Shown one piece after another: positions 23,901-37,125 of a DNA stretch of 64,000 nt; the stretch's first letter is position 1; the number at the start of each line of letters is the position of its first letter. The position numbers and the translations under genes were made by a program. Source of the DNA: Purshia tridentata (taxonomy: Eukaryota > Streptophyta > Magnoliopsida > Rosales > Rosaceae); assembly GCA_003254885.1 (NCBI GenBank), contig QANT01003481.1:1-64000 (forward strand), in the 5' to 3' direction. The notes under the pieces are model-generated. The model was not told the origin of the DNA. It saw only the letters and a program-made list of their open reading frames with translations, and did not search any database.

Positions 23901-26900
23901 AACTCCAAGTCTCCAACATCAAATTCAATGACTGTAGTTTTTATTTTATAAAGATTTTATACTATTCTTTCCATACCCTCTGCAATGTGCTCTCCAACTC
24001 CAATTCTCCATCATTGAATCTTCCCCAACTCCAAGTCTCTAACTTTAAATCTTCTCTCAAAGACTCCAAGAACTTCTTTTTCTCTTGAAGAGTCCAAACG
24101 CCTGCTTCATACATCTCTCAACTATTATTTTTTTATCTTTGATTTCTTAGGTATTAAGTGAATTAATTCGAATTAAGAAATGGATCATGCCTTGTTGAAG
24201 GTTCCCATTTTGTTACTTAATTTGAATTTGGTAAACAACTGTTTTCTTAGATTTCGATTTTAGCTTATTCAAAACATAAGAAATTTTTATCATTTTAATT
24301 GGGTTTAGTGTATAATTTATTTGCTATGATTTTCTAACAATTCTTTTAGGTTTTTATGTTATTTTTTCATTCCATCTTATGCTTCATTGTGCCTCAAGAA
24401 AATAGAGTTTTAGAGTTCTAAAATCGTAATTGCAGTAAGAGATGACATAATAGTTTTCTAAGGCAAAAGAGTTGGAGCTAAATTTTTCAAAGATGACGTT
24501 AAATTTGCGGATGAAATTTCTTTTAAAATTTTTCGTTAATTTAATTTAAGAGTTGGAAGATAATATGAAATTGGTGAACATAGTCTTTTTCAAAAATGCT
24601 TATGTGAAATGAATTATTTAACCAAATTAAATATTTAAATTGACATAAATTCTTGTCATTATGACATCCTAACATTACCCTTTTTATTTTGAGCTTTTTA
24701 GCGTAGTATTTTCAGCAGATACAAAATCAAAAGGGTTTTAAATAGAAAAACAACAAAAACAAAGCTCTAGTTTTTGGGTTTCATGGTAAATATTAGCCAA
24801 CATGTCATTTGTCAAAGTCTAATTCCACGCATGCTCATCGAATAGTCGCATCAGATGCCGGTTTAGACTTGTTTGGAAAAGCCACAAGTAACAACCTGAT
24901 CAATATCATATTGCTAATTTAGTGCCAAAACTTTGTTGCATGTAGACTTGATGCATTAATTTCACTTCATGCCATTTCTCGTTTTAAATTGTGAAGAAAG
25001 TTGAGATTTGAGATCATAGTTTGGCAAGAGTCTTTTTTTTTAATAAGAATATTATTGGCAAAAGATTAGAGATCGGACAATAAAGAAAGCAAATTAGTAA
25101 ATTGACCCACACCCCAAATAGTAGTAGGTGTCGCTAGGCCTGGGAATATTTGTTTATAATTTAGGCTTAGCCCCCATTTGTAACCAAAAACAAAGAATGA
25201 TGATCCATTGGTGTCATGTTTGGTGCTATTTGTAGTAATAAATACAAGTCAACTTCATTCTCTATTGTTTAATTAACCATGTTCGATACTAGTCAAATTC
25301 GTTTATTAATAGTTTAATGTTCTCCAATTGACCTATTTATATTCTGAACTAGAGATTTTAGACAATGTTCCCCTTCCTTCTTTTTTATTTTTATTTTTTT
25401 AAAAGACAATATATGTTTCCCTTGTTACATATGGAGGATATATCTTTTTGTTTTTTATGTTCTTGTTTTCGCTTAACTTCTAATCCTAATAAAGTATTAA
25501 AAAATATGAAGGTGCAGGTGCAAGCAAAAATATGGCAGAGTCGTACCACTTTTTTTTTGGCCACTGAAATCGTAACACTTTTAAATATGAGAGAAACAAG
25601 TAAGTATATTAGATAATCAATTTACCTCTAGTATATCTTAATCCTAATTATTGTTTTCATATTTACTAATATATTTAAAAGTGTAAAGCAAGTAAAATCA
25701 TATTAATATTGTTGTACAACCCAAAGTTTTTTTCTCAACATACTTTTCCTTCTTAATTTACATTGCATGCTCACATTGTTATACATATTATTTGTTTATG
25801 TTGAATGATGTTAAGTGTCTTATCTCGTATTTATGTGTCATATTAGGTTAAAATAAAAAAGTGATAAAAATAGTATGATTGAAATTTTTTTATATTGCAC
25901 ACACGAACCCTCCATGTTAATAAAGAATGTGTTATGGTGACAGTCCAATGAAAATCATCATTTGCACACGTAAATATGAAGATTTTTATTGGTAGGAACA
26001 CTATATATACTATATATGTGATCAGATTTAACGACTCAAAATATATATCCTAAAAGTTAAAAACACATCTACATCATATACAGTATCCGCATGCTAGCAC
26101 CGTCCACATATATATGACCAAGCAACGCAAGCGTATTCATAGAAAAAGGACATATGAAGAACCTCTGATTCAATAGATATGACTCAAAATGACTAGAATT
26201 CCTAATTAAGAGCCACAAATATAAAAATAAATACCCAGATTTTGAGTGTAAAGTATGTGGTGATCTCATAGTCCAAGCGTTTTCTTTCTCCTCCAATCAC
26301 TTACCACTTATTCCATATATCAGTTCTTATGATCGTTATGTCCTATCATTTCATAAAAGGTCACAATGTATTAGCCTGCCATCACATTCACATCAAATGC
26401 CCACATTGATGTATAATATACACCTACTTCCAATATTGTCTGTTGGGGTCACAAAAGTGCTTCTCTCTCATCAATTAGACAAAATTTGACACTCAATTAT
26501 CATACCACGGGCTTCCAACTTTAGTAAAAGGCCACTTCTCACTTATGCCCTACTATTCCCTGCCTCTACATACAGTATTAAATTTCAAATTAACATAATA
26601 TATCGTAATGCAAATCTTTAAATTCGATCTCAAAATAGAATGTACTTTTGTAACACACTTTTCGCGTGTAATGAAACTTGAACAAAATGCATAAACAACT
26701 TATATTAATATATATAATTGTTGGACCTAATACCTTCGTCCGTTTTAATATTATATAAAGATTAAACCATTGTACCTAAAAGTAATTGAAAATGGCCGTA
26801 TAGACAAGGGCATAACCTAATATCAATGTAATATAAATTATTTTCCAACAGGGGGATACGTGCATCTTAATTAGGCATAGAAAGTACAAGTTTTTAGCCT

Positions 26901-27535
26901 ACAGCTATGGACTGGTAGTATACGTGTATGTGAATATTAATTGGAATAATATTGCATGCATTTGGTCTTTCAGAAAAGAAAAAATATAATTTTTCATAGT
27001 TTGTTGCTTCCTAGGCTCCTAGCTAACTTAAATCCTGGATATTGGAGTTTGAGATAGGCTTCGTCTTAAATACCATACAAAATTTGAAGAACTGAAAAAC
27101 ATGAAATTAAATTAAGTGCTTCAAAGCTGGCATGATTTAATTGCACAAAAAAAGCTCTCCAAAGTCAGTCAATGTACAGTGTGATGATAATATGAGTGGA
27201 ACCCTTTTGACAAATGTAGAAGGTGACCTCTTGACATATATATATAAGTTGACAAATAAGCATCCGAGCATTTAAATGTTTTATCTTTAAGCAAACATTG
27301 CATGTTAGATATTGGCCATCTGTTGCTCACCGTCAAGAGGACATATCGATCGGAGGATTTTAATTAGTTGGGTGGTACAATACAGCACGTGGCAACCAAA
27401 CTAGGCGTTGTAAGCGGTCAAGTGATTTTCACAGAACGATGGAAACCGATCGAGGACTAATTTAATTAAAGCCAAAATACAATTACCAACTTCTAATAAA
27501 ATGTTTGCACTCTTAAATGTGATAGAGAAAGAAAC
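20999..27535. other. Gene-free stretch
   Basis: No supported gene on either strand. It holds AT-rich spacer and transposon-like scraps, for example CTCCAACTCCAAGTCTC repeats between 23890 and 24060. Short open frames around 21350-21780, 23450-24090 and 26070-26300 lack any family resemblance. Confidence 0.5.
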
Positions 27536-27893
27536 TGTGGGATCCCTCATAAAATCGAACGTACTTTATATAATATTTCAACGATTCAAACTATTTATTT
27601 TTTAGGTTTTTATTCAAATATCATCTTTATAAAAAATTAGTCCAATAGGAAATCATTTGCCTATCTAACTTTGATCAAACAAATTAACGAATCAAATATT
27701 TTTCATAAAACCGTTTATTTGTTCGATCAAAGTTAGATAGGTAAATTATTTTCGATTTGGCTAATTTTTTGCAAAGATAGATGATTTATGAATAAATACT
27801 TAAAAATTAGATGATTCGGATTGTTGAAAAACTATATAGAGTGGGTCCATTTATCTCATCCTACGAATAAGCTTAAATGTATAGGATCTCACA
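27536..27893. mobile_element. Foldback MITE
   Basis: The outer ends TGTGGGATCC and GGATCTCACA are inverted. Most of the 358 bp folds back on itself, with the centre near 27690: the arm containing CCTATCTAACTTTGATC (about 27660) is matched by GATCAAAGTTAGATAGG (about 27724). It has no coding capacity. A relative lies at 2112-2225. A long hairpin like this can be a source of 24-nt siRNA. Confidence 0.75.
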
Positions 27894-27913
27894 CTTGAAG
27901 CCTCTATATACTT

Positions 27914-28433
27914 GGCTTTTTATCACAAATGGTTCCTCAACTTTGACCAAAATTTCAATTTGATCTTTAAAATGCATTTTCACTTAATGTGGTCCTTCAT
28001 ATTTGCCACCATACATCAATGTTGCCCTTCCGTTCAATTCCATTTGAATTGCCATAAAAAATAGTCACGTGTGTTACACACAAAAAAAATATTCAAGGGA
28101 AAGAGGGTGTGTTACTCGGGTTGAGGATGATTATTTTTTCTTTAGTATTTTTTCTTATTTTTTTTAGTATTTTTTTAAGGGTAAACATGGAATTAAAGAG
28201 TGATAAAAAATTTATAAAGTCTTTTTATTGGTTAATGATGGGACGTATAAAGACTATTTTTCTTAGAAAAAAAGGTCATATTTATGCATTGCACATGACA
28301 ATTTAATTCGAACGGAATACAACGAATGGACAAAACTGACGTGCAAATGAAAGACCACATTATATGAAAATGCATTTTAACGATCAAATTGATATTTGGG
28401 TGAAAGTTGAGGAAGCATTTGTGATAAAAAGTC
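27914..28433. mobile_element. Long-TIR MITE, MULE-like
   Basis: The ends GGCTTTTTATCAC and GTGATAAAAAGTC are inverted, and similarity between the arms extends for over 150 bp (for example GAAAATGCATTTTAA on the right against TTAAAATGCATTTTC on the left). Flanks TATATACTT (27905-27913) and TAAATACTT (28434-28442) look like a 9-bp target duplication with one mismatch, typical of Mutator-like elements. It starts only 20 bp after the preceding foldback and ends about 430 bp from the UNE10-like stop codon. Confidence 0.75.
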
Positions 28434-28867
28434 TAAATACTTTTATTCAACCATTTAACTAAACCGACGGCCTAATCCATTTTGAGAAAATTAATTCGAG
28501 ATTTTCAACACCCCGGATCAAAAGTTGAGATTTTAATTAATTAGTATATATCAAGCATGTGGCTATGATGTCATAAACACGTCAAAGTTCGAGCTGCTAC
28601 ATAAACACGTCATTGAATCAAGAAATCCAACAATATTGAGAAGCTGTAAATCAATTTCATTCGTTTAAAAGTTTGAACCAACAAAAAAAACTGTAAATTA
28701 ATATAATTCCTTGAGTCAAAAATATATTCAATACTCCCACTAAATTAAAAAAAGTAATCATACACACTAATGCTCGTACAGTAGATACTAGCTAGCCAGC
28801 AGATCGACATAGTCAATGCATGTCCATCATATATCTATGGATATTGATCGAGCATGAATATAAAAGT

Positions 28868-31800
28868 TTAATTAGCTCTTGGAACTATAGATGCTGGTGG
28901 TTGTTGAAATTGCTGATACATAGCAGTCATCATGCTGTAAGAATCCATGGTCATTGGCTGCAAAAAAAGTTTTTACTACATTATTTGCATGTATCAATCA
29001 GATCATTCTCAATTCCAAGTCAGTTATATATGTGTATATATGAAGCTCAGTGAGAAAAGGAAAAGGAAAAGTAAGAAGTGTTATTATGATCACCTGAAAA
29101 TAAAAATTTAAGGGGTAGGTATGCATGAAACGTTTCAAAGAGATCAAGCTAGAGAATCGACACATACCAAAAGTTTCAGTACGTACCCTTCTGCATTAAT
29201 TATATACAAATATATAGATATTATTTGCTTATGTTTGTCATGTTTGATCTGAAGCAGCAATAATAGCATAGCTTGACGTCCAAGGCTTGTCCCTATCCTA
29301 AGTATAGCTGAATTTGATATCATGTGAGTAACTTTTGACCTGATTGGGTCACTGCATGTAGTTTATAATCCAAGTAGCTCAGCTGTTCAACAAATTCAAA
29401 GCATATCTTTTTTTGTTTTGGTAGAGAAAGCAAATGATATCTTTAATTTTAAATATACGTTGTTTTAATTATGAGATTGTGAATTGAGATTATATATTCA
29501 GACATAATTTCACATATCAAGTAATGATTTTGATTCAAAATCTAACAATATCATAAAATATAATTGATAATTAAGATAGAATTAATATATATATATATAT
29601 CATAAAATATACTTTGCGGAATTTAGCTGACCGACTAGTGGACCGTGTAAGGGGGGATTCACAATTTAGATACACCGACTAGTTGGTGTATAAGTACCGA
29701 CTGATTGACAAGGGGAAATCAGCAAAAATGATCCGTACTTGAAAATATCTGTATATATACACTCCAATCAATTATACATAAACCTAGCTACCTGTGATTG
29801 GCATGCAAGGAATGCGGACAAGGGGTCGGGCATTGCTGCCGCTGAAGGAGCTTGTAACTTGTCGCCGGTGCCCGCGCCATCCCATGAAGCCATGGGCATG
29901 AACGCTGATGGGTGAAGAATCGGAGGGATTCCAGTGATGTTGGGGCGGCCAATAGTGTTCATGTCCATCCCCATTCCCATTCCAATACCCAACCCCATAC
30001 TTCTTGGGGCCATCATAGACATTTGAAGTTGTTGTTGCAAGGCCATTGGCAACATCATGGCTGGCATGTTCATTCTACTCATCATTTGGACTTGAGCTTG
30101 CAATTGTTTCAAATATTCAATCACTTCATCCAGCATTGAAGCCTTATCAGTCTGCACAAATGTTAAAAGCAAAGGATATATCATAAAATTAATGGTCACA
30201 TATATGCAATCTCCATTTATGCTAGTACTTTAAATCTGTGTACTTGAGAAACATTAACATCTATAGGTTTTATTATAAGTCCTATTTTTTCTTTTTCTTT
30301 TTTTTTGGTTACAAAGTTACACCTATACACATGTCATGTTAGAGATTAATATTAGAAGTTACTGCTTATTTGGGACAAACTCAAAGGCATTATGCCCTAC
30401 CAGTTTCTTAAGATTTATGCATGTGGGAGTAGGTAGTTGTCCCATAGTGAACAACCTCCTGTCCAATTGTACCTTGGTTGCAAAATGATGTGGACTAAAT
30501 TGAATTCACCAAAAATACCCACAACCATTTAATGTAAATAAAGTTTTGGACCACAATATTTAAGGCCATTGGCAGCCATGCATGCATGTCTGATTAGAAA
30601 TCAAACTGTTTAAACCAATGCATGTATATAAGTGGCAAATATTTTGTCAATAGCTAGCTGGCCTTGGATATGTATGGCTATCCTAGCTCCCTACGAATGT
30701 GGACAAATGGTGAAATATGATATAATTGGTATCTTTCTATGAGATACAGGAATAGATAATACTACGTTAACTGTAACTCTTATTGTGAGATTATAAATTA
30801 TTCGATAATTAGTATTTATTATTATAACATGAAATTATATTTATGAGTGTGTATCAAATATATATAACAAGTAAATAATATTACCCCATTGATATTTATT
30901 CGAAATTTCTTTAATTTGGTGCCTTTAATATTATTCCATAAAACAAAAACAGAATAGTATTCCATAAAAATGAAACCATAGAAAAAGCACAAAACCCAAT
31001 TGTGGAACATTCATATACGTACCTTACTGGAATTTGGGACCAGTTTCTGCAGCGTCTTCATCCTTTGGTTGATCTTATCTCTCCTCTTCTGAATGAAATT
31101 AAATCGAAAAATTAAAGGAATCGATTATTACAAAAACTATTGCTATAATTACGAAACAAACCCCTACCTCCCCCGAAGTCAAACATTTGTATCCTTGGAC
31201 TGTTTTAATGTTATCCATCGATCATCACCTACTCAGAGACTGGGATCCACTGGGTTTCCCGATCCAATCATTTGTTTACAAGGTTATCGTTTCTTTTTCT
31301 ATATATTATTTTTGGTAGAGATTTCTTTTCTATATTTTCTCTTTCATCTCAAAATCATCCTAATCATCTATGGGCTAAGACAAATTAAATATGTTCAATC
31401 ATATAATTAATTCATTCAATTCACAGTTTAATAAAAAACATACGCGTTCAGATTGATTATGTACAGCAGCAGCCCTACTCCTTTTAGTAGAAACTGAGGA
31501 TTTTCCAGTACTTCTCTTCTTTCTGTCCTCTTCATCACTCCCATTCCTCTTCAAAAGTTAAATAAAATTAACAAACTAATTAAAATAACGAGCAAATTAA
31601 AATTAATATGCATCATGCATGGCATTAATTAATTTAATTAATTTAGAGAGAAATTTAATTAAAGAGGGAGTTAATTATTGCCTGTGGTGTACTGTGACAA
31701 ACGGAGTCATGGTCGCTTGCCTTGGTGTCAAGCGTGACATGGTGGCTGTCCATCCCAAACGTGCCACTACCGCTCACGCTCGGGGACCTGCTGCTGGTCC

Positions 31801-32415
31801 ACTCCGGCGTCGCAGGGACACGTGTCATTCTCGTCTGCTTTTTGGGGAAGAGGATGTCCTCGTTCTGAGTGGCAGCAGCAGTGACGCCGGTACCTGTATC
31901 GGCGGCGCCGCTGCATGACCCTACTCCAGTGGTCTGCTTCACTTGAGTGCTGAAGACTCCTGATACCGGCACAGATAGGGAGTCTATGACCTGAGTGCTG
32001 CTAGGGTCGTCGTTTTGGCTTCTGCAAGGGACCAAAGCGTCCATGGTCACGGTGGTGGAGGGCGCTGGAGAGGGAGAAACAGCGGCGGTGGTGGCGCGGT
32101 GGTTATCAAACCAGGTCACTAGTTCGTGATGATCCACAGCTTTGGTGGCAGCGGCTTGGTTAACTATGGACTCGAGGGTACCACAAGCGCGTGGGATATT
32201 GGGCGGCTGCTTGTCGACCCACGTGGTGGTGGTGGCGGTGTACTTGGAAGGCGGTGGGGAAGTGGTTGAAAATGGCTTGACAGGTGGCAAGCGCGGTGGA
32301 CCTAAGCCGTGCATGGCTACTTGGCCGTTTTCCCATGTCAGCTCTGCCACTTCATAGTCCAACCTGCACAGCTTACATATATATATATATATATATTAAT
32401 TTTGATTAAGTAATA

Positions 32416-32468
<53 letters not shown>

Positions 32469-32578
32469 TACATGGGTACAGCAGGTGCAGTGGAATTGGA
32501 GTGGGAGGAGAGAGAGCGCTTAGAAGCAGGTGGAGTAGTAGTGTCATCGATATCCCAGCTAGGCACACAATGACTCAT
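28868..32578 (-). CDS. UNE10: PIF-class bHLH transcription factor, UNE10/PIF8-like, six exons
   Basis: Exons: 32578-32472, 32363-31682, 31548-31444, 31088-31023, 30151-29792, 28957-28868; 469 residues. The N terminus MSHCVPSWDIDD and the active-phytochrome-B-binding motif ELTWENGQ (43-50) mark the PIF subfamily, which represses light responses until phytochrome binding triggers its turnover. The bHLH domain (about 287-341) has a basic region with H293, E297 and R301, the residues that read the G-box, followed by MKTLQKLVPNSSK and TDKASMLDEVIEYLKQLQAQV. After it come a Met/Gly-rich stretch (GLGIGMGMGMDM) and DPLSAFLACQSQ, as in UNE10. Exon 2 is unusually GC- and Ser/Thr-rich. Intron 2 begins with GC rather than GT: CAG|GCAATA. 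The reading frame and the conserved join VCHSTPQ to the next exon (RNGSDEED) require it. A (GA)n tract fills intron 1 and a CT tract lies just upstream of the ATG. Confidence 0.92.
32417..32463. repeat. (GA)n microsatellite in UNE10-like intron 1, beside (TA)n
   Basis: About 23 GA units follow a TA run at 32379-32396. A second, shorter GA run (32591-32611) is in the 5' leader. On the gene strand both read as CT, a context favoured by GAGA-binding BBR/BPC proteins in plants. Confidence 0.95.
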
Positions 32579-32611
32579 TCTTTGAATTTTTGAGAGAGAG
32601 AGAGAGAGAGA

Positions 32612-34190
32612 TGACTGCAATTGTATATGAACTGTTAGAACTTGTTGTTGTTGACGATTTAATCGTATGTGTTTTGTATTCCTGTCAATATAAGACAGGG
32701 CGGGTGGCACCAACGAATGAGTGTTTGAGATTGAGAAAAGAGAGATGAGAATGAGAGATGAAAGATAGGGGCGGCCTATTAATAGCATGGAAATGAAATG
32801 TCTGATGGACTACTATATTATGCAGATACTAAAATAATAAATTAGAGGGGGACTTTCAAAAAGAAGAAATTACTTCACGTGTCCTTCTTTTTTTTTTTTT
32901 TTTTTCAATTATAAATTTATAACTGTGTATTAATATAAATTACAGAATAATGTAAGGCCATTCATATTCACATGGTACGTATTATAAATTTATTTTGTCT
33001 ATATACCATTGGATAATAAATACGTACATGACTTTAAAAAAAAATTGAAGCACAAATAAACACACACAAAATAAGCAATCGAGAATTTGGATCCCACAAG
33101 AAATAGTAATATGATCGAGATAATATGTGTTGTACAATTTTTATATAGAAATTTTTCATTGAGAAGTTTCTTAACCTTATTTAAGGGATTTTTGGAGTTT
33201 ACTTTGCATTGTAGAAGTGCTTATTTTTTAATTTTCAATTTAAAGATATTCCAAACATCACTAATTATGATCAATTAATAGATCACACTGTAGCATTATA
33301 AATTTCTAAAACACTAAAAATATTATCAGTTAGTTAATTAATAATTAAAGTAAATAATTTAAGGCCTTTAATGATAAATAAATTTTCCTAAAATATTGCA
33401 TGACAAATAGGTCAACTTTTTGAGAATAAGCCTATGTTATAACTTTCTTCGTATCTTGTCGAGTGCTTGGCAGTTTTTTTTTTAATTATTAAAACTGGGC
33501 AAAAAACTAGAATTTCTACGTTATAAAACGAGTGGGTGTATGTGACTTCATAAACTTGAATTTTTTGTTTTATGTTGCTTTCATTAGTTTTTTACATGTT
33601 TATATAATTAAGAAAATACATAAGTATTATTTTATATGTAGTTCAAATAGCTACTATTGCATAATGTCAATAATTGTCACAGTATGACAATGGCAATTGC
33701 CGAGCCTTTGTATTGTTCACAGAGAGCTTGGTGGGTTCTGTGTCATGCGCATTTCATTAACTAGGCTTGGAGTGCACTGTAGCTCATGGACTGGGTTATT
33801 AACCTTATTTTTCAATTTGACTTAAAAAAAATAACCCTAATAAATATCTCCCCTAGATATATACTCATTGTCACTGATGCGAGTTTCATACATGGTTATA
33901 AGTTATAACTCATGTTCTAGCAAAAAAAATATATAAGTATGTTCAAGGAAAAGGATCAACTATTATTTAGTATTGACAAGAAAGATGCTAATCTCTTGTC
34001 ACTCCTATTCTCCTGGAGGACAAATTTTGGGCAACTATATATGCACTTATTGTACTCAATGGTTTGATCAAATACAATGAGTTAATGACTTATCTATTTA
34101 GGAGATTACACATTTAAACCAAAAGTGATTATCCAATGTCCTCACAGTTTGCTCAAAATTTGTTCCTTACAAGAACATTTTGTATATGTT
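32612..34190. other. UNE10-like upstream region, no other gene
   Basis: A TATTAATA at 32777-32784 is a weak TATA candidate for the UNE10-like gene, about 200 bp from its ATG. Further on there is AT-rich spacer with a poly-T run near 32887-32905. No gene is seen. Confidence 0.5.
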
Positions 34191-34194
34191 GTTT

Positions 34195-34520
34195 GATGTA
34201 GAAATTGGAGCATCCTACTCCAAACCAATTGGTATAGAGAGGCGCTCAATACTCAAGGCTTTAATTCCAATGTGAAATATTACTCTCAACATGTTCTCTT
34301 ACGTATGCTGTTACTCAAGCCAAACAAGTAGACAACTTTTGGGTGACATGGGTGTGATCGAGCAAGCGCCTGTGGCCCTTGAGAGCCTAACACGTGTGTT
34401 GCCTACTTTGATACTATAAAGAAATATGATCATCCAACCAACTCTCAATACATTACATTTTGTTATGCAAGGCTTTATTTCTTAATGTGAGATTTTTATC
34501 TCAATATTTCACATTAGGAG
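34195..34520 (-). mobile_element. LTR/TRIM-type debris
   Basis: Phrases such as ACTCCAAACCAATTGGTATA, CCAATGTGAAATATTACTCTC and GAGAGCCTAACACGTGTGTTGCC, followed by TTTGATACTATAAAG (a worn complement of a Met-tRNA primer site), belong to a repeat widespread in eudicot genomes. Orientation is inferred from that primer-site remnant. No open frames. Confidence 0.35.
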
Positions 34521-35352
34521 TGTCAAACAGGTCGGGCTGGGCTGGACCATTTAAGTTGGGTCCATCTTGCTTTCGTGCCATGCTCATGTCGGCCCATATA
34601 TACAACTAAGACCTAGGCCCAGCACAGCACATAACCCACAACCCGTTCGTGCTCGTGCCGTGTTTATGTTGTGCCTTAAATGAGCGAGCCCACATATTTT
34701 TTGTTTCTTTTGTATTTAGGGTTAGAAAACTAATCTTATGATAATTTTCTTTCTTATAATTAAATATTAAAATTTTTTTGCTTGAAAAATTGAATTTTCC
34801 TTATGAAAAGTTCTTTGAAAACAAAGAAAATTAAGATTAACTACCAAATCTTAATAATTTTTTAGAATAGTAAGAAGACAATATAATATTTCAATTGAAC
34901 TACCAAATTTAAAGTAGTTTTTAGATTAGGTCACAAATACGTTGGGCCCTTTGTTGAGCCTTTTCATTTGACATTTTTGTCATTTGGCCCACATATGATG
35001 GATCTTAGATAAAATTTATAAAGTTTTGACAAAATTGCTCTTGATACTTTTATATTGTCTTGGAAATTAGTTAATATAGTCTTAACTTCAGTTTTAGTTG
35101 TAATTGTACGACACTCAACTTCAAATTCAGTTATGTCTGAATGACGGTCACAGCTAAATTGTGATACAATCATAATTAGGTTGTGACTGAATTGAAATTT
35201 TTTAAAGAAGAATTGTATTACAATATAGCATAAATAGATGTCAAAACAATACTTTTACTCAAAGTAATACTTAGTATAATAGTGAGAGTTGTCTCTTTTA
35301 ACTTACCAAGACAATCACAACTAAATTGTAAAACAGTTACAGTTAAGATGTG

Positions 35353-35474
35353 ATTACGCAAATCTTAAAATTGTGATGTAATTGTGATAGATTGTGATGC
35401 AATTGTGATGCAATTGTGATGTATCACCTTATTACGCAAATCTTAAAATTGTGATGCAATTGTGATAGATTTGC
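35353..35474. repeat. Short tandem/nested repeat based on TTGTGATGCAA
   Basis: A block of about 42 bp beginning ATTACGCAAATCTTAAAATT occurs twice (35353 and 35430), and between them the unit TTGTGATGCAA is repeated several times with small changes. Flanking sequence has the same TTGTGAY flavour from 35100 on. Non-coding. Confidence 0.7.
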
Positions 35475-36193
35475 ATGTGACAGTTTAGAGTCTTGCATCC
35501 ACGAGAGAGTCAGGCATTGTTCCATACGTTAAAAAACAAAAGAGATAGAGAATGACAAAAAAACAAATTGAAAGAGCCTTTCTTGTTTTATCAGAGAGAT
35601 TAATGAACATGGACTACGATATATATGTGGTGGAGAGAGAGAGAGAAAAAGAGAGATGCGAGTCCATGTGGATTAATATCAAAGTGATTGTGGTGCGAAA
35701 TGAAGGAACGTAGAGTTGTCAGCCAAGAAAGAATTATCAATTATATAAAGAAAAATAAAATAAAATATATCTTGAGACTTGAGGCTGCAGCATAACCAGA
35801 ATGAGTCATCTCCAGTTCGCCACGCGGTGTTGTTAAGGTTATTGGCGAGGTCGACACCAAATAAATAAAGCCCCACTCCTAATTATTTAATGTTGTGTAT
35901 GTTACATTGTCGCTGTTGTAAGGCTAGACAAAGGCAGCTTAGCTAGCTATCTGTGCCACTCATTTCCTTGCTCGATCAAAACAATTTGGATCTTTCATAA
36001 TTTCCCTTCTTCAAACGCCGTCCCCAATCAATGATTATAGCATCTACTGTATTGGATCTTTAAGTCAGTTTACCCTCACCAAAAGGGTAAAAGGGAAAGC
36101 AGTCTTAGGTTTTAGAGCTCATCTCTCTCTCTTTCTCTCTCTCTCTCAAGTTTTGGCTTACGAACATATCAGAAACAAAGGAAGAACAAACAT

Positions 36194-37117
36194 CAGTGGC
36201 GGACCGACAGCCAGAGGTGGGGGGTCGGGCGACCCCCCGGCCGGCGGACCTAGAAGCCTTGTACATGCCTTTTCTCTGTACGACGACCCTCGGGACTCTG
36301 GACGGTGACCCCCCAATACCAGACTGTGACCCCCCAAAAGCCCTCAATCCCGTTCTCTGTTTCTCAGCCGCTGCCCACCGGACTGGTTCAAACCAGTTGA
36401 ATTCCCTTTGTTGGGACTTGGGAGCATTGATTTGCAATTGAGAGAAGAGAAAGAAATTGGAGTTTGGTTTCTGGGGTGTGTCTACTTTTAATGTAGCAGT
36501 CTTGTTTAGTTGGGCTCAACAGTTGGAGATTTGTAAAGCTTTGACTTATATGTCATGGATTGGACCTGAATGGTTTGCTTAGGAACAGTGGAACACCATT
36601 CCTGCGTATGTGGCTAAACTAAAGCAACGTGGCACCCACTAACAAATAACAATTACTCCACAGGATATTTATTTACATATTTACATAGAGTTAAAGCAAC
36701 TAACATCCCAACCCATTAATTAGCAAATAATAAATAATCTCAGTCATTTAGTCCGAGTATTCTATAATATATTCATAGTTTTCTTTATGTATACAGTATA
36801 CTTATATATTTACTTATTTATATATATTTATAATTTTGTAATTATAATAATAAATATTTAAAAAGCTTACGCCTCACCTTCGGAAGGTGAAAATGCCGAA
36901 AACATTGGTAAGCATGTAATCTTATTACATGGGAAGCTACACCAATATAAGGTAAATATTAGCTTGTATTGTTTGTTTTCACCTATTTGAACTCAACATT
37001 TGGACGTGGCAGGCTCAAATTACAAGTTGATTATGTCTGCCACCGCCGGCCCGCAGGTCACTTATCCACAAGTCACCACCATGACCTCCCAGATTAAAAA
37101 TCCTGGATCCGCCACTG
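36194..37117. mobile_element. Non-autonomous hAT (Tip100-like) element
   Basis: The ends are CAGTGGCGGACC on the left and GGATCCGCCACTG on the right. Flanks ACAAACAT at 36186-36193 and 37118-37125 are a perfect 8-bp target duplication. CAGTGGCGGA(T/G)CCAGG is the familiar end of plant Tip100-like hAT elements. The left part is GC-rich with repeated GACCCCCC. No transposase is seen; the frames at 36196-36441 are by-products. The intact target duplication suggests a fairly young insertion. Confidence 0.92.
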
Positions 37118-37125
37118 ACAAACAT

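Noticed and set aside
31619-32357. Plus-strand frames of 99 and 71 codons
   Set aside because: Antisense shadows of the GC-rich exon 2 of the UNE10-like gene.
35353-35474. CRISPR-like repetition
   Set aside because: Irregular unit lengths, no spacers, and a plant nuclear context.
35679-35876. 65-codon minus-strand frame (GLYLFGVDLANNLNN...)
   Set aside because: It has no recognisable family, no partner exon and no signal peptide; likely chance.
36105-36441. Frames of 110 (minus) and 81 (plus) codons
   Set aside because: They overlap each other and the GC-rich arm of the hAT element, with no protein resemblance.
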